DNA from: Myxococcales bacterium
GTDB lineage: Bacteria; Myxococcota_A; Bradymonadia; UBA7976; UBA1532
DNA length: 64,000 bases
Direction of reading: 5' to 3'
NCBI GenBank assembly: GCA_020633555.1
Contig: JACKDL010000001.1
Location: forward strand, 1-64,000
Made by a program: the position numbers and the translations under genes. Under the pieces are notes generated by a model, which saw only the letters and a program-made list of their open reading frames with translations, ran no database searches and was not told the origin of the DNA. Shown here one piece after another: positions 23,867 to 31,354 of this stretch (position 1 is the first letter of the stretch; the number at the start of each line of letters is the position of its first letter).

Positions 23867-24763
23867 TCAGCTCGCCGCCGCGAGCTGCTCGTGGAAGTGG
23901 CGGCGATCGCGCTGCAGGTACAGCCGGGTGGTCTCCACGCACTCGTGGCCCAGCAGATCGGCCAGGGCCACCAGGTCGCCCCGGCTGGCGGCCAGGAAGC
24001 CCTTGGCGAAGGTGTGGCGCAGGGTGCTGGGCGAGACCTTCACGTTGGCCAGGCGGCAGTACTTCCGCACCAGGCGCTGCACGCCGTTGGTGGTCAGCGG
24101 CCCGCGCTCACCCAGGAACAGAGCGCCGTTCTGCTCGCCCCGCTCGGACAGGTAGCGGCGCAGCTTGCGGCGGGCGGGTCGGCCCATGGCGATCTGCCGG
24201 CGCTCCTCGCCGCGGCCCACCTCGATGACCGCCCGGCGGGTGCTGAGCTGCAGGTCTTCCCAGTGCAGGCTCACCAGCTCGCTGACCTTCAGGCCACTCT
24301 CCAGCAGCACCTGCACGATGGCCTGATCCCGGCTCGTGCCCTGCTCCTCGACCACGCGCAGGAAGCGCGTGAGCTCGTCGGTGCTCAGCCCCCGGGGGCG
24401 CCGCCGGGGCTGCGGCACGGGGCCCACCGCCCGCAGCGCGTCGCGCTCGCGGTCCGAGAGCAGCCCGGCGTCGCAGGCCCAGTCCACGTAGCGCTTACAG
24501 GCCACCAGCTTGCGGTTGATGGTGGAGGGGCGCAGGCCGTCGGCCTTGCAGCGGTCGCGGAAGCGCGCCAGCACCGCGGGCGTCAGGGCCTTCAGGTCGA
24601 ACCGCCCGGCCCCCGTCCGAGCGTGCCAACGCGCCAGCCCCAGCCAGTCGCTGCGGTACGAGTCGATGGTCTTGCGCGCCTTGCCGTCGCCGGCCAAGGC
24701 GGCCTCGAAGGCCTCGAACCGAGCCGCCTCGGCTTCGGTCACCACGTTCACCACCTGCGCCAT
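23867..24763 (-). CDS. Tyrosine recombinase/integrase with altered catalytic residues
   Basis: A 298-residue XerC/D-sized recombinase. A SAM-like N-terminal core-binding domain (about 10-100, including RKTIDSYRSDWLGLARW) is followed by the catalytic domain. Compared with XerC, the first arginine is lysine (SGLKVSEL for GLRxSEL), the beta-hairpin lysine is arginine (GRGEERR for GKGxKER) and the first box II histidine is serine (SPSTLRHTFA for HxLRH). The second arginine, LGH histidine and nucleophile tyrosine (TTRLYLQ) remain. Three of six catalytic positions are therefore changed, and activity is doubtful or needs unusual sites. The ATG at 24763 follows AGAGGGGGG. No other mobile-element genes lie nearby. 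Confidence 0.8.
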   Translation of the reverse strand: MAQVVNVVTEAEAARFEAFEAALAGDGKARKTIDSYRSDWLGLARWHARTGAGRFDLKALTPAVLARFRDRCKADGLRPSTINRKLVACKRYVDWACDAGLLSDRERDALRAVGPVPQPRRRPRGLSTDELTRFLRVVEEQGTSRDQAIVQVLLESGLKVSELVSLHWEDLQLSTRRAVIEVGRGEERRQIAMGRPARRKLRRYLSERGEQNGALFLGERGPLTTNGVQRLVRKYCRLANVKVSPSTLRHTFAKGFLAASRGDLVALADLLGHECVETTRLYLQRDRRHFHEQLAAAS

Positions 24764-24843
24764 GACGTTTCCCCCCTCTTGGTGCGAGTGCGGGGGGGCT
24801 TATCGCAACACCCGTACCAACCGTGTTTCCGCGTTATCGACCG

Positions 24844-24861
24844 GGTTTCGGCGCCGAAACC
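24844..24861. promoter_or_regulatory. 18-bp perfect palindrome between recombinase and nfeD-like gene
   Basis: GGTTTCGGCGCCGAAACC is a perfect 18-bp palindrome in the divergent gap, 81 bases upstream of the recombinase start and 135 upstream of the nfeD-like start. It could be an operator for either gene or a binding site of the recombinase. A weaker repeat AACAC/GTGTT lies about 25 bases to its left. No dif-like arrangement (two 11-bp arms with a 6-bp centre) is evident. Confidence 0.4.
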
Positions 24862-24995
24862 GTCATGGGGTTGACGAAGGGCAGGCGGACCGCTGACGGA
24901 CCTGCATGGACCCACATGTACGCGGCCCGCGCGTCATGGTCGCGCCCCAGGAACGGAAGCGGCTATGCTCCCGCCGTCACTCGCTGGAGGCGTCC

Positions 24996-25490
24996 ATGTT
25001 GCCGCTGCCCGAATGGTGGGGGCTGACCTTCACCCAGACTCTGCTGGTGGTCTCTGCGATCCTCGTGATCACGGACCTGTTCATCCTCAGCGACGTGCCG
25101 ACCCAGGTCGCCTACGTGCTGGTGAGCTGGGCCATCGCCATCCAGTTCGACCAACCCGTGCTGGTGAAGGTGCTCATCGGGGTTGTGGCGTGGATCGGCC
25201 TGGTGCTCTTTCACTACATGGTGTGGCGCGGGTTCCTGGAGCGCATCGCCAAGAAAGTGGCGCCGGCCCACTACACATCAGGCCCCGATCGGCTGAATGG
25301 CAAGCGCGGTCTCATCAAGCACATCGAGGGGCAATCCCTGGTGAGCGTTGAAGGTGAGCTGCACAAGTTCGAGGCCGCCATGCCTGTGCGTGAGGGCGAG
25401 ACCGTCATCGTGGTGGCGCAGCGCGACGGCTACCTGATCGTCGAGACGGCCCGGGTGCCCATGACCACCGCCGAGCGGGAGCGCACCTGA
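24996..25490 (+). CDS. NfeD-like membrane protein
   Basis: A 164-residue inner-membrane protein with about three hydrophobic segments (LLVVSAILVITDLFIL; VAYVLVSWAIAI; VLIGVVAWIGLVLFHYMV) and a C-terminal OB-fold-like tail (KRGLIKHIEGQSLVSVEGELHKF, then VREGETVIVVAQRDGYLIVE) as in NfeD proteins. NfeD partners SPFH/stomatin proteins in membrane-microdomain quality control; the next gene encodes one, overlapping as TGATG. The ATG at 24996 has GGAGG at good spacing, so the 30 upstream in-frame codons are excluded. Confidence 0.75.
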   Translation: MLPLPEWWGLTFTQTLLVVSAILVITDLFILSDVPTQVAYVLVSWAIAIQFDQPVLVKVLIGVVAWIGLVLFHYMVWRGFLERIAKKVAPAHYTSGPDRLNGKRGLIKHIEGQSLVSVEGELHKFEAAMPVREGETVIVVAQRDGYLIVETARVPMTTAERERT

Positions 25491-26356
25491 TGTCCATCAT
25501 CTTCACCGTGCGCCAGTCCCAGTGCCGCATCATCGAGCGCTTCGGGAAGTTCAGCCGCGTCGTCTACGAGGGTCCCCATTTTCGGATTCCGTTCATGGAG
25601 TCCTTCAAGAAGGTGGTGGACTGGCACGACGTCGCCAACCAGGACTCGGGGTTGTCCATCGAGCTGACCGAGCAGCTCACCCTGGCGGAGGCCCGCGGCA
25701 GCCAGACGAAGGACAACGTCACCGTGGTGGCGGCCGCCTCGGTCTACTGGCGGATCATCGATCCGCGCCGGGCGGTGTACGAGGTCGACAACCTGCCCAG
25801 CGCCGTCAAGGACGTGGCCCTGAACGCGCTGCGGGCCAACATCGGGCAGCTCGAGCTCGACCAGGTGCTCTCGGAGCGCCAGAAGCTGAACGAGCGCATC
25901 GCCGCGCAGCTCGCCGAGACCGCCGCGCGGTGGGGCATCAGCTTCACGCGGGTGGAGATCCGCGAGATCTCCACCACCGACGAGACCGCCACCGCCATGC
26001 GCCAGCAGATGGAGGCCGAGCGGCGGCGGCGGGCGGCGGTGGCCGACGCGGCCGGGCAGGCCCAGGCCGAGGTGAAGGTGGCCGAGGCCGATCGCGACGC
26101 GGCGATCCTGCGGGCGCAGGGCCGGGCCACCGCCATCCAGATGGTGGCCGAGGCCGAGGCGGTCTACCTGGCGAAGTTGTCGCAGCATGTGCCACCGGAG
26201 TGGGCGGCGCGGGTGGTCATCGCCCAGAAGTACCTGGACGGCTTCGAGCGCATCACCAAGAACCCGGCGAACAAGGTGTTCCTGCCCAACGGGTACCCGG
26301 CGCTCTTCGACTTCGACGCCAACTCGGGGGGCGGATCCAGCGGGCCCTCGGCCTGA
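25490..26356 (+). CDS. SPFH/stomatin-like (prohibitin-type) protein
   Basis: A 288-residue membrane-associated scaffold protein. A short N-terminal hydrophobic start leads directly into RIIERFGKFSRVVYEGPHFRIPF and a complete SPFH domain, with ALRANIGQLELDQVLSERQKLN and AARWGISFTRVEIREI, then a charged coiled coil (about 165-225) and a Gly/Ser-rich tail. It is coupled to the NfeD-like gene, the usual pairing. Stomatins form ring oligomers that organise membrane domains and proteases. A strong hairpin terminator follows 23 bases later. Confidence 0.88.
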   Translation: MSIIFTVRQSQCRIIERFGKFSRVVYEGPHFRIPFMESFKKVVDWHDVANQDSGLSIELTEQLTLAEARGSQTKDNVTVVAAASVYWRIIDPRRAVYEVDNLPSAVKDVALNALRANIGQLELDQVLSERQKLNERIAAQLAETAARWGISFTRVEIREISTTDETATAMRQQMEAERRRRAAVADAAGQAQAEVKVAEADRDAAILRAQGRATAIQMVAEAEAVYLAKLSQHVPPEWAARVVIAQKYLDGFERITKNPANKVFLPNGYPALFDFDANSGGGSSGPSA

Positions 26357-26379
26357 GGTCGGCCGGCGGGCGCTGGCGT

Positions 26380-26403
26380 GAGACGCGCCGGGTGGCGCGT
26401 CTC
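26380..26403. terminator. Bidirectional hairpin terminator
   Basis: GAGACGCGCC-GGGT-GGCGCGTCTC forms a perfect 10-bp stem with a four-base loop, placed between the convergent ends of the SPFH gene (26356) and the mscS-type gene (26409). There is no strong T-run on either side, so it may be Rho-assisted. Confidence 0.7.
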
Positions 26404-26408
26404 GGGGC

Positions 26409-27221
26409 TCAGGCGGCGGGCGCCGCGCCGTGCAGGTGCCAGTGCTGCTTGGGGACGGGGTAGCCCTTGGCAGCGAAGGTCTCGGCGATGGCGCGGTTCT
26501 GGGAGAAGTACACGTCCCAGTAGTACTGCGTGTGGCAGAAGCTGCGCACGGTCAGCACCGGGCCCGCCAGGGTGAAGGTGCTGATGAACACCTCGGGCTT
26601 GGGGCTCTCGGCGATGTTGGGGATCTGGGCCAGCGCCTCGAGCAGGGCGGCCTTGGCCTCCATGGGATCGACGCCGTGGGGGAGCTGGGCGGTGCCCTCG
26701 ACGCGGCGATAGGGGTTGGTGCTGAAGTTCTTGATGGTGCCGCCGAACACCTTCCCGTTGCCCAGGAAGGTCCGCACGTTGTCGGGGGTGTTGATGGCGG
26801 TCACGAACAGGCCGATCTCCATCACGGTGCCCTCGACGTCGCCGGCGATGACGTAGTCGCCCACCTTGAACGGGCGCAGCACGATCATGAAGACGCCCGC
26901 GGCGAAGTTGCTGAGCAGGCCCGACCAGGCCATGCCGATGGCGACGCCGGCGGCGGCCAACAGGCCGGCGAAGGTGGTGGTCTCGACGCCGAAGACGCCG
27001 AGCACCGCGATCATCAGGATGACGTTCAGCAGCACACTGGTGGCCGAGCCGATGTAGCGCACCAGCGTCTTGTCGAGCTTCTGCTTGTTCAGGCTGACAT
27101 TGAGCAGCTTGAGCGCCAGGCCGATGAGGTAGCGGCCCACGATCCACAGGATGATCGCGCCGATGATCTTGCCGCCGATGTCCAGGCCGAAGGCGTACGC
27201 CTGATCCAGGAACTTCTCCAT
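26409..27221 (-). CDS. mscS: MscS-family small-conductance mechanosensitive channel
   Basis: A 270-residue osmotic-shock valve of the minimal MscS size. Three transmembrane helices are followed by the pore-lining TM3 (FAGLLAAAGVAIGMAWSGLLSNFAAGVFMIVLRPF) rich in small Gly/Ala residues, then the beta domain (FKVGDYVIAGDVEGTVMEIGLF; TPDNVRTFLGNGKVFGGTIKNFS). The ATG at 27221 follows GGGAGAGACGG. Its downstream end shares the hairpin terminator with the SPFH operon. Confidence 0.93.
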   Translation of the reverse strand: MEKFLDQAYAFGLDIGGKIIGAIILWIVGRYLIGLALKLLNVSLNKQKLDKTLVRYIGSATSVLLNVILMIAVLGVFGVETTTFAGLLAAAGVAIGMAWSGLLSNFAAGVFMIVLRPFKVGDYVIAGDVEGTVMEIGLFVTAINTPDNVRTFLGNGKVFGGTIKNFSTNPYRRVEGTAQLPHGVDPMEAKAALLEALAQIPNIAESPKPEVFISTFTLAGPVLTVRSFCHTQYYWDVYFSQNRAIAETFAAKGYPVPKQHWHLHGAAPAA

Positions 27222-27276
27222 GATCCCGTCTCTCCCTTTGAGTGTGTGCGTACTCGACCGCTGTTGGCAGGCGGAG

Positions 27277-28320
27277 TCACTCTGAATCGAACAGGGGGCT
27301 CACTTTTTCCTGCAACCAGGCGCGCTGTGCGCCGAGCAGGCCCTGGGCGCCGCGGAGATCGGCGCCGTCGACCGCTGCAGCCGCGGCGGCGTCAACGAAG
27401 GTCGTGGCGGTCAGCAGGCAGTCGCGCAGATCCGCCTGGCGGAGATCGGCGCCCGCAAAGAAGGCGCCCTCGAGATCGGCCCCGCGCAGATCGGCCCCGC
27501 GCAGATCGGCCCCGCGCAGATCGCTGAGGCTCAAGTTGGCCCCGCGCAGATCCATGCCGGCCAGGCGGGCGCCGCGCAGGTCGCAGCCCTTCAGGCGCAG
27601 GCTGCCCAGATGTGGGGTGGCCGGGATCCAGCCCCGCAGATCGGCCCGCCGCACGGTCTTGGTCCACCACGGGCTGAAGTCGGTCAGCCCCTTGAACCGG
27701 TCGAGCTGGGCCGGTGTGAGGTTGCCGGTGATGTAGCGCTCGTCGCCGGGCCACGGATCGGCGTTGTCGTGGTAGCCGTCCTCGCGCTCCCAGTAGCCCA
27801 GCGCGTGCTCGGCGCGCAGCTCGATGCGCCGGACCCACTTCAGGCTCTTGTAGAAGTAGCGGCCCCGGGTGACCACCCGCAGCGGGCCGCCGTGCTCGGG
27901 GGCCAGCGGGGCGCCATCGGCGCTGTGGATGAGCCATGCATCTGCCAGAGCCACGGCAAGCGGCAGGCTGCTGTCGTGATCCCGCGCCGACCAGGCCGTG
28001 AGGTGCACCGACGTGGCCTCGGCAGCGCCGGGGTACCGGGCGAGCAGCCAGGCCAGCGGCACGCCCTGGAAGGTCATGGCGCGGCGGGACCAGCGGGTGA
28101 CGCAGTGCACGTCCATGGCCAGCGTCTGGGTGGGCCAGGCCAGCACGTCGGCCCAGGTGAACCGGGCCAGCTCGCCCGTGGCGTCGGCCAGGGTCAGCGA
28201 CCAGGTGGCCGGATCCAGGGCCTGGGGCAGGGGGGCGCGCTCACCCACCACGGGCCACTTGGTGGTGGCCACCTGATCGGGCGGCAGCCAGGCGGCGGGG
28301 CGGTCGAGCTCGGGGTCCAT
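27277..28320 (-). CDS. Sulfite-oxidase-fold molybdoprotein fused to pentapeptide repeats
   Basis: A 347-residue protein. Residues about 25-215 match the molybdopterin domain of the sulfite oxidase/YedY superfamily: LADATGELARFTWADVLAW, the presumed Mo-ligand cysteine in MDVHCVTRWSRR, VPLAWLLARYP, and RYFYKSLKWVRRIEL. From about 245 to 320 come pentapeptide repeats of the A(D/N)LxG type (DLRGADLRGADLRG), predicted to form a right-handed quadrilateral helix. No signal peptide or twin-arginine motif is visible, so it appears cytoplasmic, unlike most of the family. The ATG at 28320 shares a base with the upstream stop. Fusion partner role unknown. Confidence 0.75.
   Translation of the reverse strand: MDPELDRPAAWLPPDQVATTKWPVVGERAPLPQALDPATWSLTLADATGELARFTWADVLAWPTQTLAMDVHCVTRWSRRAMTFQGVPLAWLLARYPGAAEATSVHLTAWSARDHDSSLPLAVALADAWLIHSADGAPLAPEHGGPLRVVTRGRYFYKSLKWVRRIELRAEHALGYWEREDGYHDNADPWPGDERYITGNLTPAQLDRFKGLTDFSPWWTKTVRRADLRGWIPATPHLGSLRLKGCDLRGARLAGMDLRGANLSLSDLRGADLRGADLRGADLEGAFFAGADLRQADLRDCLLTATTFVDAAAAAAVDGADLRGAQGLLGAQRAWLQEKVSPLFDSE
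27474..27518. repeat. Three perfect 15-bp tandem repeats inside the pentapeptide region
   Basis: GATCGGCCCCGCGCA occurs three times head to tail. On the minus strand each copy encodes one pentapeptide coil (ADLRG). DNA-level identity, including third codon positions, implies recent slippage or duplication. Confidence 0.85.
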
Positions 28321-28802
28321 CACAGGGTGGTCCACAGGTGCAGGCCGGCGGTGGGCACCGCCCGGTCGCCCACGATCTTCGTCCAACCGGCGCCCGCCCG
28401 CGGCGAGATCCACCAGTCGCCACCCAGGTGGGCGTCCACCCGGATCTCGGCGGCCAGCCAGGGGCCCCAACGGTTGTTCAGATCGGTGAGGAAGCCGCGG
28501 GGCCAGCCGAAGACGCCCAACACGCCGCCCCGGGCTTGCAGCCCCAGCCGCCAGCCCGGGGCCAGCCCCACGTCCCCGCCCAGCAGGGCCGCGGCCTCGA
28601 TGCGCTGGGCGATGAGCTTGCGGTCGGGGTTCTCGTCGTTCACGCCGCCCGCCCAGGACAGCGCGCCGCCCAGCCAGGCGCCGTCGAGCACGTGCCAACG
28701 CAGCTCGGCCTCGAGGCCGCCCTGGGTGGGGGCCCCCTCGGGCACGTCCACCCGCAGGCCGCCGCCCAAAGTCAGCGCCCCCGCCAGGACCAGGGCCTCC
28801 AC
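28320..28802 (-). CDS. Hypothetical beta-strand-rich protein, possible outer-membrane barrel
   Basis: A 160-residue protein with alternating hydrophobic strands and Gly/Trp/Asp-rich turns (LEAELRWHVLDGAWLGGALSWAGG; WRLGLQARGGVLGVFGW; WISPRAGAGWTKIVGD) ending in HLWTTL. The pattern suggests a small beta barrel, but no convincing signal peptide precedes it; the N-terminus MEALVLAGALTLGGGL is only a short hydrophobic start. The GTG at 28802 is seven bases after the BCCP stop, and the gene is coupled to the sulfite-oxidase-fold gene. No family recognised. Confidence 0.5.
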   Translation of the reverse strand: MEALVLAGALTLGGGLRVDVPEGAPTQGGLEAELRWHVLDGAWLGGALSWAGGVNDENPDRKLIAQRIEAAALLGGDVGLAPGWRLGLQARGGVLGVFGWPRGFLTDLNNRWGPWLAAEIRVDAHLGGDWWISPRAGAGWTKIVGDRAVPTAGLHLWTTL

Positions 28803-28809
28803 CGGCGCC

Positions 28810-29322
28810 TCAGCCTTCGGCGGGGTCGATGACCACCAGCCTGGCGCCGCCCTCGACCCGGTCGTCGGCCTTGCAGTGCACCGAGGCCACCACGCCGGCG
28901 AGCTCGGCGCGCAGCTCGTTTTCCATCTTCATGGCCTCGACGATGACCACGCCTTGCCCCACCTGCACCGTGTCGCCTTCGGCCACCAGGACCTTGACGA
29001 TGCGGCCGGGCATGGGGCTGGTGATCACCCGATCGCCCCCGCCCGCGGCGCCGCCCTGTTGACGGGACCGGCGGCGGGCGGCCTGGGGATCCAGCGCCTC
29101 GGCCTTGAAGGCGTGGCCGCGCACCCAGGCCTGCTTGCCGTCGTCGGCCAGCCGCACCCGGTGGCTGGCGGGGCCGTCCAACAGGTGCACGCCGAAGGCG
29201 TCGGCGTGGGCCTCGACCACCTTGGCCGGGCCGTCGCCGATCTGTACGAGGAAGCGGTCGGCGCCCAGGCGGCGCACGTCCACGGTGACCGGCTCGCCGC
29301 CGTGTTCGATGGTGTAGCGCAT
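28810..29322 (-). CDS. Biotin carboxyl carrier (biotinyl-domain) subunit of an acyl-CoA carboxylase
   Basis: A 170-residue protein with an N-terminal linker domain of the kind found in propionyl-CoA/acetyl-CoA carboxylases (YTIEHGGEPVTVDVRRLGADRF), a basic Gly-rich hinge (RRRSRQQGGAAGGG) and a C-terminal biotinyl domain with EAMKMENEL; the lysine is the biotin site. SPMPGRIVKVLVAEGD is the opposing hairpin. The ATG at 29322 lies five bases after the biotin carboxylase stop. No carboxyltransferase gene lies in the window, so the acyl substrate is open. Confidence 0.85.
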   Translation of the reverse strand: MRYTIEHGGEPVTVDVRRLGADRFLVQIGDGPAKVVEAHADAFGVHLLDGPASHRVRLADDGKQAWVRGHAFKAEALDPQAARRRSRQQGGAAGGGDRVITSPMPGRIVKVLVAEGDTVQVGQGVVIVEAMKMENELRAELAGVVASVHCKADDRVEGGARLVVIDPAEG

Positions 29323-29327
29323 GATCC

Positions 29328-30824
29328 TCAGCCCCCCCGCAGCATCCGCTCGTGGCCCTCGATCTTCCACCCGGTGAGCCCCGCCGGGGCCTGACCCTGG
29401 GCGGCCCGGCGCTCGTCGGCCACGTGGCGCGCGATGGCGACGGCGGCCAGCACGGCCTCGGGCTGCCCCGCCGTGGGCGTGGGCCCGTCGGGCAGGGGCG
29501 TGCTCAGCACGCCGGTGTCATAGCGGCCGGCCACGAAGGCGGGGTGGGTGAGCACCCGGTGGTGCAGGCCGATGTTGGTGGTGATCCCCAGGATGCTCGT
29601 CTCGTCGAGCGCACGGCGCATGCGCCGGATGGCCTGCGCCCGGTCGCTGCCCCAGGTGCACAGCTTGGCCACCATGGGGTCGTAGGCCATGGGCACGGTG
29701 CTGCTGGCGTCCACGCCCGCGTCCACCCGCACGCCGGGGCCCTCGGGCCAGCTCAGGGCGGTGATGCGCCCCGGGCTGGGCAGGAAGGTCACGGGATCTT
29801 CGGCGTAGATCCGGCACTCGACGGCGTGGCCGCGGGGCTGGATGTCGGCCTGGGTGTACGGCAGGGCCTGGCCGGCGGCCACGCGCACCTGCAGCTCCAC
29901 CAGGTCCACCCCGTAGACCAACTCGGTGACGGGGTGCTCCACTTGCAGGCGGGTGTTCATCTCGAGGAAGTAGAAGCTCTTGTCGCCGCCCACCAGGAAC
30001 TCGACGGTGCCCGCGCCCACGTAGCCGCAGGCCTTGGCAGCGGCCACGGCCACCTCGCCCATGGCCACGCGCTGCGCCTCGTCGATGAACGGGCTGGGGC
30101 ACTCCTCCACCACCTTCTGGTGGCGGCGCTGCACGCTGCACTCTCGCTCGCCGATGTACAGGGCGTTGCCGTGGGCGTCGCACATGACCTGGATCTCGAC
30201 GTGGTGCGGCTCGACCACGAACTTCTCGACGTACACGGCGTCATTGCCGAAGGCGCCGGCGGCCTCGCGCCGGGCGGCCTCGAGGCCCTTGATGAGCGCC
30301 GGCTCATCGTGCACCAGCCGCATGCCCTTGCCGCCGCCGCCCGCGCTGGCCTTGAGCATCACCGGGAAGCCCACCTGGCGGGCGATGGCCAGGGCCTCCT
30401 GCGGATCGCTCACGGGCCGGCTGACGCCGGGCACCACGGGCACGCCGGCCCCCTCGACGGTGCGCCGCGCGTCCAGCTTGTCGCCCATGGTCTCGATGGC
30501 CTTGGGCGGCGGGCCGATCCACACCAGGCCCGCCGCGGCCACGGCGCGCGCGAAGCCCGCGTTTTCGCTCAGGAACCCGTAGCCCGGGTGGATGGCCTGG
30601 GCGCCGAGCTGCTTCGCGGCGGCGATGACCCGCTCGCCCACCAGGTAGCTCTGCGCCGAGGCCTCGGGGCCCACGCAGACGGAGGCGTCGGCCATGCGCA
30701 CGTGCAGGGCGTGGGCGTCGGCCTCGGAGTGGACGGTGACGGGCGAGATGCCCAGGTCGCGCAGGGTGCGCATGACCCGGACGGCGATCTCACCGCGGTT
30801 GGCGACGAGGACCCGATCGAACAC
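29328..30824 (-). CDS. Biotin carboxylase subunit of an acyl-CoA carboxylase
   Basis: ATP-dependent carboxylation of the biotin on the adjacent carrier. 498 residues: VLVANRGEIAVRVMRT start, IHPGYGFLSENAGFA, the ATP-grasp glycine loop KASAGGGGKGMR, the HVEIQVMCDAHGNALYIGERECSVQRRHQK block, EMNTRLQVEHPVTE with catalytic Glu/Arg, and a biotin-carboxylase C-terminal domain ending ETSILGITTNIGLHHRVL. It is longer than AccC (about 450) and resembles the split alpha subunits of propionyl-CoA-type carboxylases. The GTG at 30824 follows GGAGG. Forms an operon with the carrier gene. Confidence 0.9.
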   Translation of the reverse strand: MFDRVLVANRGEIAVRVMRTLRDLGISPVTVHSEADAHALHVRMADASVCVGPEASAQSYLVGERVIAAAKQLGAQAIHPGYGFLSENAGFARAVAAAGLVWIGPPPKAIETMGDKLDARRTVEGAGVPVVPGVSRPVSDPQEALAIARQVGFPVMLKASAGGGGKGMRLVHDEPALIKGLEAARREAAGAFGNDAVYVEKFVVEPHHVEIQVMCDAHGNALYIGERECSVQRRHQKVVEECPSPFIDEAQRVAMGEVAVAAAKACGYVGAGTVEFLVGGDKSFYFLEMNTRLQVEHPVTELVYGVDLVELQVRVAAGQALPYTQADIQPRGHAVECRIYAEDPVTFLPSPGRITALSWPEGPGVRVDAGVDASSTVPMAYDPMVAKLCTWGSDRAQAIRRMRRALDETSILGITTNIGLHHRVLTHPAFVAGRYDTGVLSTPLPDGPTPTAGQPEAVLAAVAIARHVADERRAAQGQAPAGLTGWKIEGHERMLRGG

Positions 30825-30885
30825 GCGGCGCCTCCAGTGGGGACTTCAGGGGTCTGGATGCTTTACCAGACGCGGGGCCGCGCCG

Positions 30886-31230
30886 TCAGCGATTGTCGGC
30901 GGGCTTCTGCTCGGCCGGGGGCCCACCGTGGCGCAGGGCCGAGCGGTTGTCGCGGACGGCCTTGTACATGCGCTCGCGGCACTCCACCACGCAGCGGCGG
31001 GCGAAGGCCTCGAGCTTCTCGGGGTCGTTGAGCTCGCTGGCGGTCTGCTCGGCGATGCTGGCGCAGTTGTTGTCGCAGGTGCGATCGATGGCGCGCTGCT
31101 CGCCCACCGACATCCGGCGGTCGCCGTAGAGCTTGGTGTAGATGACGCCGGCGATGAGGCCGGCGGTGACCAGGCCCATCAGGGTCAGCAGCAGCCGCAG
31201 CGAGATCGGCTCATCGGTGGCGGTCGACAT
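30886..31230 (-). CDS. Small membrane-anchored protein with twin CX3C motifs
   Basis: A 114-residue protein. One transmembrane helix (about 10-31, LRLLLTLMGLVTAGLIAGVIYTKLYG) is followed by a helical domain with two CX3C pairs, CDNNC and CVVEC, about 32 residues apart. This spacing would let two disulfides staple a helical hairpin, as in CHCH and small Tim proteins, if the domain is periplasmic. The tail is hydrophilic (GGPPAEQKPADNR). No family recognised. It precedes the carboxylase operon by 61 bases and diverges from the PanE-like gene. Confidence 0.6.
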   Translation of the reverse strand: MSTATDEPISLRLLLTLMGLVTAGLIAGVIYTKLYGDRRMSVGEQRAIDRTCDNNCASIAEQTASELNDPEKLEAFARRCVVECRERMYKAVRDNRSALRHGGPPAEQKPADNR

Positions 31231-31354
31231 GGCCGCGCATCATCCACGGGGGCGGGGGCCTGCGCAACCGAGCGGTGCGCCGGGGCGCGCCGGAGCGTAT
31301 GCTGCGTGGGTCCGGGTCCGCGTGGGGCCGGGTCCGGGGCCGGGGGAGGCGCGG

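Noticed and set aside
30852..30871. GTCTGG/CCAGAC hairpin upstream of the biotin carboxylase
   Set aside because: Only six pairs with an eight-base loop and no T-run; not convincing as a terminator or operator.
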